From assembly GCF_000145255.1 (NCBI RefSeq), contig NC_014394.1, positions 1,488,001-1,552,000 of the forward strand: DNA of 64,000 bases, given 5' to 3'. Shown here piece by piece: positions 9,835 through 16,237 of the stretch. The notes beneath the pieces are model-generated. The model was not told where the DNA came from. It made no database searches and was given only the letters and a program-made list of their open reading frames with translations. A program made the translations under genes and the position numbers. The first letter of the stretch is position 1. The number at the start of each line of letters is the position of its first letter. This stretch comes from Gallionella capsiferriformans ES-2. GTDB taxonomy: Bacteria; Pseudomonadota; Gammaproteobacteria; Burkholderiales; Gallionellaceae.

Positions 9835-9853
9835 CCCCTGCATTATGCAGGGG
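9835..9853 (-). terminator. Hairpin between cold-shock gene and histidine kinase
   Basis: Arms CCCCTGCAT and ATGCAGGGG meet almost without a loop, between the csp stop and the kinase ATG. There is no U-run. The G-rich arm continues into the presumed Shine-Dalgarno sequence (GGGGG) of the kinase, so it may either end the csp transcript or mask kinase translation. Confidence 0.4.
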
Positions 9854-9867
9854 AAATCAGTATCTCA

Positions 9868-10074
9868 TCAGTGAACGATTTGAATGTTGGACGCTTGGCG
9901 TCCCTTTGGGCCCTGCGCCACATCAAAGCTGATTTTTTGTCCTTCTTTAAGCGACTTAAAACCGCTGATATTGATGGCAGAGAAATGCGCGAATAGATCG
10001 TCGCCACCATCATCAGGAGAAATAAAACCAAAACCCTTCTCGTCGTTAAACCATTTCACCGTACCTGTTGCCAT
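9868..10074 (-). CDS. Cold-shock protein (CspA family)
   Basis: A 68-residue single cold-shock domain. It is an OB-fold RNA chaperone that melts secondary structure in mRNA at low temperature or in stationary phase. RNP1 is [11 protein letters not shown] and RNP2 is DLFAHFSAI; the N-terminal [12 protein letters not shown] is the family hallmark. The start at 10074 has GGAGCTGCAA immediately upstream. It lies 104 nt downstream of hsp20 on the same strand, so stress-response genes are grouped here. The paralogue (CspA, CspC or CspD) cannot be assigned from sequence alone. Confidence 0.96.
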   Translation of the reverse strand: MATGTVKWFNDEKGFGFISPDDGGDDLFAHFSAINISGFKSLKEGQKISFDVAQGPKGRQASNIQIVH

Positions 10075-10178
10075 TTGCAGCTCCTATTGCGATTAAAAAA
10101 ATGAAAGTTACTACGACCTACGGACCTTGATGCTCCCCCCTCCACAGCCCCCCGGCAGCGGAAGGAGGCAAGGTATCG

Positions 10179-10616
10179 CTAAGCGATGCTGATATCGATA
10201 GAACGGCTCGCGATTTGCTTGGATTTAGGCAGCGTGAGATTCAGCATGCCGTTTTTAAATTCAGCGCTGATCGTACTGCCATCGGTATCCGGCGGCAGCC
10301 GAAAACTGCGTGAAAAACTGCCGTACGCGCGTTCTATACGATGGAACTTCTTGTTCGTTTCTTCTTTTTCCTGATGCCGTTCACCGGACAGCGTGAGCAT
10401 GTCGCCATGAAGTGAGACTTTGACATCCTTTTTTTCAACCTCGGGAATTTCCGCCTTGATCAGGTAGGCGTTATCGGTTTCGCTGATATCGACGACCGGT
10501 TGCCAGTCGGCCAGCGTTAACTGTCCTTGTTCAGACGGTAATCTGCCGAATAGCGTATTGAGCCGGTTGCTGACGTCTTCGAGTTCTCTGAACGGATTCC
10601 ATTTGACTAGATTCAT
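10179..10616 (-). CDS. Hsp20/alpha-crystallin small heat-shock protein
   Basis: A 145-residue ATP-independent holdase that binds unfolding proteins. The N-terminus MNLVKWNPFRELEDVSNRLN is typical of bacterial class A Hsp20. The alpha-crystallin domain spans about residues 37-140 (DISETDNAYLIKAEIPEVEK, then AYGSFSRSFRLP, then FKNGMLNLTLPK with the GxLxLxLPK signature). It starts one nucleotide after the stop of the SAP-domain gene, with AGGAG inside the end of that gene, so the two are translationally coupled. No CIRCE element or ROSE-like thermometer was recognised upstream. Confidence 0.95.
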   Translation of the reverse strand: MNLVKWNPFRELEDVSNRLNTLFGRLPSEQGQLTLADWQPVVDISETDNAYLIKAEIPEVEKKDVKVSLHGDMLTLSGERHQEKEETNKKFHRIERAYGSFSRSFRLPPDTDGSTISAEFKNGMLNLTLPKSKQIASRSIDISIA

Positions 10617-10617
10617 T

Positions 10618-10821
10618 TCATTCTCCTAGTTTAGCTGCGTCGATAAAACAGTCGTCACGCCACAGGCAGTTTCCCTGATCGCAGACAGCGCGTGTGGCCG
10701 TTGCATAGCAGGAAAAATTGCCTTCGTTAGATTGGATGGATTTAATCAGCGCGCTCTTTGAACGCCTTGCGGTCGATAGGCCCTGTGCTTTTGCAAACGT
10801 GCGGATTTCTTCTAGTTTCAT
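10618..10821 (-). CDS. Small SAP-domain protein, paired with Hsp20
   Basis: A 67-residue protein. Residues 1-35 (MKLEEIRTFAKAQGLSTARR followed by SKSALIKSIQ) look like a SAP or Rho-N-type helix-extended-loop-helix motif, which usually binds nucleic acid. The C-terminal half has four cysteines (C38, C47, C52, C58 approximately), in part as CDQGNCLWRDDC, which might bind metal. The gene ends 1 nt before the hsp20 start, so the two form a coupled pair. Function is not established. A link to protein or nucleic-acid protection under stress is inference from the neighbour. Confidence 0.75.
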   Translation of the reverse strand: MKLEEIRTFAKAQGLSTARRSKSALIKSIQSNEGNFSCYATATRAVCDQGNCLWRDDCFIDAAKLGE

Positions 10822-10851
10822 CGCATCCCCCCGGTGTTAATTTGCAGCGCA

Positions 10852-11133
10852 TCAGGCAACGCGCTGCACATCGTTGTTGAATAGCTGAAGTTTGATCGGG
10901 CTCCCTTTCTCAGTCAGCGCCGCCAATTCTTTCTTGGTGATCGCAAGCTTCCCGCACAAGTTGGTATTGCAAGATTCGAGTAAATCGATACGCCGTGTTA
11001 GATGTAAGGTTTTAAGATCAACATTGCGTTCTAAGTAATAACGGTGTTCTTCAAGTTCCGACTGCATCTGTTTCATGCGTCGCATGACCTTCAAAACAAA
11101 CAGTGTCGTATTTGTTCTTTTATATTTTTTCAT
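10852..11133 (-). CDS. Hypothetical small coiled-coil protein
   Basis: Not recognised. The chosen ATG at 11133 gives 93 residues, beginning MKKYKRTNTTLFVLKVMRR. A longer reading frame to 11217 exists, but its first 28 residues show no sign of being coding. The protein is basic and helical, with heptad-like spacing over about residues 15-75 (VLKVMRRMKQMQSELEEH, LKTLHLTRRIDLLES) and two cysteines in ESCNTNLCGK. It precedes the SAP-hsp20 pair by 30 nt on the same strand, so it may be the first gene of that operon. No signal peptide is seen. Confidence 0.55.
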   Translation of the reverse strand: MKKYKRTNTTLFVLKVMRRMKQMQSELEEHRYYLERNVDLKTLHLTRRIDLLESCNTNLCGKLAITKKELAALTEKGSPIKLQLFNNDVQRVA

Positions 11134-11347
11134 CAAGCTGTCCCCCCGGATCAATTGCTGCTCCAACTGATATATGACTGTTTTGGCAGAGGGGATTATG
11201 CCCAGTGTCCCCCTCATCCACCATCGGGCGATGCTGATTTTGGCATCCGATGAACCTGAGAATGGGACAGAAAATCCCTATGGATAGGGTGGAATTTAAC
11301 TAGGAGAGGGGGTAGAAGACAGGGGGTACGCGGCAAGCAGGTAAAAA

Positions 11348-11983
11348 TTATGCAAACAACTTGTGCTCTAGGGCATAGTGAACCAGATCGGCCGTGCTGT
11401 GCAGCTTCATTTTCGTTATCAGATTCAGTTTGTGGGTGCTGACGGTTTTGTTGCTGATATTGAGGATATAGGCGATATCATTGACGCGTTTTCCCGCTAC
11501 CAGCAGCGCAAAAATTTCCAGTTCCCGGCTAGACAGTATCGCGTGCGGCGCAGACTTGGGTGGCATTAAGGCATCGAATGCCATCTGTTCGGCCAGCGCC
11601 GGATCAATATAGTTTCGGCCAGCCGCGACCCTGCGTATCGCTTCGAGCAGGATTTCCGGATCGCTGTCCTTGGCGATAAAACCCGCTGCACCTGCTTTGA
11701 TCGCACGGGAGGCAATTTGAGCTTCGTTGTGCATACTGAATATCAGTATCGGGAACGCCGGATATTGCGCCTTGATCTGCGTAATCAACGACATTCCTGT
11801 TACGCCCGGCATACTAAGATCGAGCAGCAGCACATCGAAGGTGACGCCGTCATCTAAGTGTTTCATCACTTCAATGGCATCAACAGCCTCCGCTTCGACT
11901 TGAATGTCTTGGGCCAGCGCCAGTATTTTTTTGATGCCTTCGCGCACGATGGCGTGATCGTCGGCAATTAACAGTCTAATCAT
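11348..11983 (-). CDS. NarL/FixJ-type response regulator
   Basis: A 211-residue two-domain regulator. The receiver begins MIRLLIADDHAIVREG (acidic pair D9 and D10), carries the phosphoacceptor Asp in DVLLLDLSMPG, and has the conserved Lys in AAGFIAKDSD. The LuxR-type HTH is at about residues 145-205 (LSSRELEIFALLVAGKRV, then NISNKTVSTHKLNLITKM). The start is set at 11983 because the ATG overlaps the kinase stop by 8 nt in the arrangement usual for coupled kinase-regulator pairs; upstream codons have no family similarity. It is the last gene of the signalling operon and the probable partner of the HisKA_3 kinase upstream. Confidence 0.92.
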   Translation of the reverse strand: MIRLLIADDHAIVREGIKKILALAQDIQVEAEAVDAIEVMKHLDDGVTFDVLLLDLSMPGVTGMSLITQIKAQYPAFPILIFSMHNEAQIASRAIKAGAAGFIAKDSDPEILLEAIRRVAAGRNYIDPALAEQMAFDALMPPKSAPHAILSSRELEIFALLVAGKRVNDIAYILNISNKTVSTHKLNLITKMKLHSTADLVHYALEHKLFA

Positions 11984-14459
11984 TCTCTCTTCTCCGCGTA
12001 TGGGTTTTAAATAAAGGAATATGAACGGATACAACGGTACCCAGTCCGGGTTGACTGTTGATTTCAACCTTGCCGCTGACCGCCAGCGCACGCTCCTTCA
12101 TGCCCATCAGGCCAAAGGATTTTTTGGACGGCAGCAGGGTTTCATCAAACCCTGTGCCGTTGTCGGAAACGCGGAGAAAAATGAATTCATGGTTGCAATC
12201 TATCGTAATTTCCATACAGCTTGCGTTGGCATGACGCATGATGTTGGTCGTTGATTCTTGCAAAATCCGGAATAGTGTCAGCGTCAGCGCGTCTTCAATA
12301 ACCGGCGGCTCTTTGATCACATGTAAAGTGCACTTGATGTTGCTGCGCGAGGTCAACTCATCCTGAAGCCAGATTGTCGCAGGCACAATCCCCATATCGA
12401 GCGCGGGTGGATGCAAATTACGGGTGACATCGCGTGCGCCCTGTATCGCCTTGTCAACCAGTGTCAGCATATCCTTAATTTTTGGCATCAAAAGTGGAAT
12501 ATGATTTGCGAACTGAATACGTAGCAGCGAGATATCCATACGCAATGCGGTCAGTAACTGGCCGAGCTCATCGTGCACTTCACGCGCGATATGTTTGAGT
12601 TCAGCTTCGCGCGAGGCGACCCCCTGCGCTGCCAGATCGCGCAGCAGTTGCTGGAATTCTTTCAGCTCAAGTTCACGCAATCTGGCCAGTGTGATATCTC
12701 TGACGGTGGCTTGCAAAAACAACTCATCGCCGAGTTTCATACGGGTCAACAAGACATCGGCGCTAAACAACGTGCCGTCCAGCCGCCGGTGTTGCCATTC
12801 AAAGCTGCACAGCCCCGATTCGAGCGCCTGCTGTATGTTGTCCAAGGCCTTCTCGCTTGACAGCGTGCCGTCCGGTTGGCATTCCGGCGAGACATCCCAG
12901 GGCCTTAGCGCAATAAAATCCGCCAGACGGTCAGCCGCAAACAGGGTCAGCGTTTGCGCATTGGCGCTGGTAAACTGATAAGCGGGCACGGACAGCGTCA
13001 TCAAGGCATCGCGCGAATGGTCGAACAACAACTGATAGCGGCGCGCACTCATTTTCAGCTGGGCATCGGCCAGACGGCGCTGGGTGATATCGCGGAAGAT
13101 GCCGACCAGATAGCGCTTGCCGCTCAACATCACCCGCGCCGATTTGATATCGACAAAAAAGATCGAACCATCCGAGCGTTTGACGGGAATATCGGTGCTG
13201 AGAAACTGCTCGCCCTGAATATGCAGGGCAAGTTGCTCGGCTACCCGTGAAAACCCCTCCGCGGGATGTATATCATGCACGTTCAGTCGGTCAATTTCCT
13301 GCCGAGTGTATCCGGTCATGGTGCAAAATGCCGGATTGGCGCTGGCGAACTGCAATGTTTCCGGATCCAGCAGCACGATGCCATCGAGTGCCCCGTCGAC
13401 AATGGCGCGCATTTTCTCTTCCGATTCGCGCAGCCGCTTTTCCGCACGTTCGCGTTCGGTGATATCCATTGAAATACCCAGTAAATGGGTAGCTTGTCCG
13501 CATTCGTCGCGCAAGGCGATTTTCCACGTGTGCAGATAGCGTATTTCGCCCCCTGCGACGGTAATCTGCTCTTTGGCGATTTCCTTAACTTGATTGGAAG
13601 CTAACACCTCACGATCAGCCTCAATAAAGCCATCGGCCTGATCATGCGGCCAAAAATCACGATCTCCCAGACCTAACAGCGCGCTGCGCTCATAGCCCAG
13701 CAACGCTTCACCTGCGCGATTGAACAACTCGAAAGTCAAATCGCTGGCGCGTTTGACAAACACCATCACGGGAATATGTTCAACGATCGCTTCGAGCATC
13801 TGAGCCGAGCTGCGAAATTTTTCATTTGCAATCTTTAGATTGGACTCGATCAGTTTTTTTTGCGTAATGTCTGAGGAAACCCCCGTGGTGTTGATGACCT
13901 GCCCTGACGCGTCGCGGATTGCATAGCCGCGGTCACTGATCCAGCGCAATTCGCCATCGGGTCTGATGATGCGATATTCGATGTCGAAATTAACACCCAG
14001 GGCCAGATTGGCAATGGCACGGCCGACCCTCTCCCTGTCATCCGGATGCGCCATCTGGGTACAAAGTTCGGGTTGAGCATACAATTGCTCGCAGCGGACC
14101 CCCCAGATGCTTTCAAAGGCCGGACTGATGTACTGGATGGATTTACCATCCGGCGGCATCATCCAGAACACCTCATCGACGGCCTGTGCCATCTCGTGGA
14201 ATCGCGCTTCGCTCATCCGCAATGCCGCCGCCGCTTCGATCTGTGCTGAGATGTCTTCCACGATAGACCAGATGTATTGCTGGCCATCCGCTCCTGTCAT
14301 CAGCATGCCGTTCAATCGTATGGGAATCAGGCTGCCATCCTCGCGGATGTATTCCTTTTCATAAGGACCGTATCGTCCGGTGGATTGCAGGGACTCGAGC
14401 TGACAAGCCTCCTGTACCGCATAGCGTTCAGGCGTCAGTGCCCAGTAATCGAGCGCCAT
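11976..14459 (-). CDS. Multi-PAS sensor histidine kinase, C-terminal part (downstream of in-frame stop)
   Basis: An 827-residue reading frame with no transmembrane segment. Four complete PAS/PAC units follow one another (starts near ALRMSEARFHEM, ANEKFRSSAQML, LRESEEKMRAIV and KMSARRYQLLFD), after the tail of a PAS broken by the upstream stop. The NarX/DegS-type HisKA_3 box is IAREVHDELGQLLTALRMD. The ATPase domain has FRILQESTTNIMRHANA, VSDNGTGFDE and FGLMGMKERA. It lies in the same frame as the ORF at 14508-15116, separated only by TAA at 14508-14510. The ATG at 14459 is in the middle of a PAS fold and has no good ribosome site. The piece may be translated by reinitiation or read-through, or be a pseudogene fragment. 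Confidence 0.75.
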   Translation of the reverse strand: MALDYWALTPERYAVQEACQLESLQSTGRYGPYEKEYIREDGSLIPIRLNGMLMTGADGQQYIWSIVEDISAQIEAAAALRMSEARFHEMAQAVDEVFWMMPPDGKSIQYISPAFESIWGVRCEQLYAQPELCTQMAHPDDRERVGRAIANLALGVNFDIEYRIIRPDGELRWISDRGYAIRDASGQVINTTGVSSDITQKKLIESNLKIANEKFRSSAQMLEAIVEHIPVMVFVKRASDLTFELFNRAGEALLGYERSALLGLGDRDFWPHDQADGFIEADREVLASNQVKEIAKEQITVAGGEIRYLHTWKIALRDECGQATHLLGISMDITERERAEKRLRESEEKMRAIVDGALDGIVLLDPETLQFASANPAFCTMTGYTRQEIDRLNVHDIHPAEGFSRVAEQLALHIQGEQFLSTDIPVKRSDGSIFFVDIKSARVMLSGKRYLVGIFRDITQRRLADAQLKMSARRYQLLFDHSRDALMTLSVPAYQFTSANAQTLTLFAADRLADFIALRPWDVSPECQPDGTLSSEKALDNIQQALESGLCSFEWQHRRLDGTLFSADVLLTRMKLGDELFLQATVRDITLARLRELELKEFQQLLRDLAAQGVASREAELKHIAREVHDELGQLLTALRMDISLLRIQFANHIPLLMPKIKDMLTLVDKAIQGARDVTRNLHPPALDMGIVPATIWLQDELTSRSNIKCTLHVIKEPPVIEDALTLTLFRILQESTTNIMRHANASCMEITIDCNHEFIFLRVSDNGTGFDETLLPSKKSFGLMGMKERALAVSGKVEINSQPGLGTVVSVHIPLFKTHTRRREND

Positions 14460-14507
14460 CAGCGCCTCTTTAGAATAGCCGGTGATATCTACAAAGGACT
14501 GATTAAA

Positions 14508-14510
14508 TTA
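14508..14510 (-). other. In-frame TAA splitting one long sensor-kinase gene
   Basis: On the minus strand the frame that starts at 15116 reads ...TDMTGRYI, TAA, then FNQSFVDITGYSKEALMALD without any shift. GRYI-x-xNQSF-x-x-x-TGYS is a continuous PAS consensus in which the stop takes the place of one residue. The intact gene would be 11976-15116, about 1046 codons with six PAS domains. A single base change from GAA (Glu) would explain it; that original codon is inference. Confidence 0.9.
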
Positions 14511-15116
14511 GATATACCGGCCCGTCATGTCCGTCAGCGCAATACCCAGCGGGCACAGCTCGAACAGCCCGTGTAATTTTTGCTCTTTCACCCGCAGCAT
14601 CTGCTCCGCTAAACGTCGTTCTGTCACATCGGTCAGGGTGATCCGCACGGTTTTCTCAACGCCGTGAATAAAACGACTGTCCACCCCGGCGTAAAAGGTC
14701 GTGCCGTTTAGACGCTTGAAACTAAACTCATCGTGACACGCGCTGTCATGATTCATCATCTTTAAAAAACAACGGCACCAGCGTTCGTTGTCTTCCGCAG
14801 TAACAAATTGCGATAAACGCCGCCGCAGGATTTTTTTTCGTTCCATCCCAAGCAATAATGCGCCGGTATGATTGATTTCAATAATCATGCCTACTGCGTT
14901 AACTGTCAGGTAGGCGACCGGGGCAAAATCATACAAATCCAGATAGCGGTCACGCGATTCTTCAAGCTGAATCTGGTTCTGGCGCAGGGTTTCATTCTGC
15001 ATTTCAAGTTCAATCTGATACACCTGTAATTCATGCAGCAAGGAATCAAGGGGTTGATCGGATTTAATCCCCTTAAGCTGCGCTTCCGCTTTATCGCGCA
15101 GATCTTGACCGCTCAC
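14508..15116 (-). CDS. Multi-PAS sensor histidine kinase, N-terminal part (ends at in-frame stop)
   Basis: A 202-residue product. Residues 1-50 hold a coiled linker with HELQVYQIELEMQNETLRQ, followed by a PAS domain (about 55-165, DFAPVAYLTVNAVGMIIEIN) ending in the PAC-like RITLTDVTERRLAEQ, and the first part of a second PAS before TAA. It has no kinase domain, so alone it could at most bind a ligand or partner. Its start ATG overlaps the stop of the GGDEF gene by 4 nt (ATGA). The linker-PAS module is a close paralogue of the N-terminus of that GGDEF protein, which points to an internal duplication. It should be treated as the N-terminal half of an interrupted gene. Confidence 0.75.
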   Translation of the reverse strand: MSGQDLRDKAEAQLKGIKSDQPLDSLLHELQVYQIELEMQNETLRQNQIQLEESRDRYLDLYDFAPVAYLTVNAVGMIIEINHTGALLLGMERKKILRRRLSQFVTAEDNERWCRCFLKMMNHDSACHDEFSFKRLNGTTFYAGVDSRFIHGVEKTVRITLTDVTERRLAEQMLRVKEQKLHGLFELCPLGIALTDMTGRYI

Positions 15117-16237
15117 GGTGTCTCCCTGCTTGCCGTGCGTAAACCGGATGGCTTTTCCTGCTCAAAAAAAATGACCCGGTTGCGTCCGGCCGCCTTGGCC
15201 TGATACATCGCCATATCAGCCCATTTTAAAATATCATCCGGCCGCGTTTCATGATTGATAAACAGCACCACGCCGATACTCGAACTGCAATGATATTCAA
15301 GTTCCAGTTTCTCGTGCGATTTGAGTTTGTAGGGCTCGGCCAGCGCGTAGCGGATTTTTTCGGCGATGTGGCGTGCCTGTGTGACTGAGGCCTCTTTTCC
15401 GGTATCGAGCTCATTGAGCAGCACCACGAATTCATCACCGCCAAAACGCGCCACGGTATCCATTTCCCGCAAACAGCGCGTAATACGACGCGCTACCTCG
15501 ATCAGCAGTAAATCGCCGGTATCGTGACCGTATTGATCGTTGAGCGGTTTAAAATTATCCAGATCGATAAACATCAGCGCGCCAAAGCGCAGGCTGCGGC
15601 GACTGCCGGCCATGGCCTGATCCAGCCGGTCATTGAGCAGGCGGCGGTTAGGCAGTTGAGTGAGCGCATCGTAAAAAGCCAGCTTGCGAATTTCTTCCTC
15701 ATTGCGAATACGGTCGGTGATATCGGTCATCACAACGCGCACTTCGGGCTCGCTGCCCGCCTTGTGCTGGCGCATACAATCCATGCGGGCAAAAAAAGTT
15801 GAACCGTTGTCATGCATCATCGCCAGATCACAGGCTTGCGGTTCACGAGAGCCCAACACCGTCATAAAATGGCGCAGCCAGCGGTCGTGATAGTCGGTCG
15901 AAACAAAAGGGGTCAGACGGCGGTAGCGCAATTTGCTGCGTTCCACCCCCAGCATACCGGCACCGGTCAGATTGATTTCTAGTATCAGCCCTGATTCGCT
16001 GAGGGTGAGATAACCTACCGGCGCGAAGTCATAAAAATCCATGTAGCGGTCACGCGACTTTTCCAGCTCAAACTGCGACTGACGCAAATTTTCATTTTGC
16101 ATTTCAAGCTCGATTTGATGCACCTGAAGTTCGTGCAGCAAAGTTTCAAGTGGCATCTCAATGGCTGCAGGGGGCTTGCGTGCCAGCTTAGCTTCCGCGG
16201 CGCGCCGAAGTTGCTCAGCGTTGGGCTGATCGCTCAT
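15113..16237 (-). CDS. PAS-GGDEF diguanylate cyclase
   Basis: A 374-residue soluble protein that should make cyclic di-GMP from two GTP. The N-terminal coiled linker (HELQVHQIELEMQNENLRQ) and PAS (about 68-180) precede the cyclase domain (about 195-365). The active-site motif is intact (RFGGDEFVVLLNEL), and the substrate segment FIDLDNFKPLNDQYGHDTGD is complete. The inhibitory I-site RxxD is present as REMD, five residues before GGDEF, so product inhibition is expected. There is no EAL domain. The start overlaps the CheB-CheR stop by 4 nt, and the stop overlaps the kinase start by 4 nt. Translation of the operon is therefore tightly coupled. Confidence 0.93.
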   Translation of the reverse strand: MSDQPNAEQLRRAAEAKLARKPPAAIEMPLETLLHELQVHQIELEMQNENLRQSQFELEKSRDRYMDFYDFAPVGYLTLSESGLILEINLTGAGMLGVERSKLRYRRLTPFVSTDYHDRWLRHFMTVLGSREPQACDLAMMHDNGSTFFARMDCMRQHKAGSEPEVRVVMTDITDRIRNEEEIRKLAFYDALTQLPNRRLLNDRLDQAMAGSRRSLRFGALMFIDLDNFKPLNDQYGHDTGDLLLIEVARRITRCLREMDTVARFGGDEFVVLLNELDTGKEASVTQARHIAEKIRYALAEPYKLKSHEKLELEYHCSSSIGVVLFINHETRPDDILKWADMAMYQAKAAGRNRVIFFEQEKPSGLRTASRETP

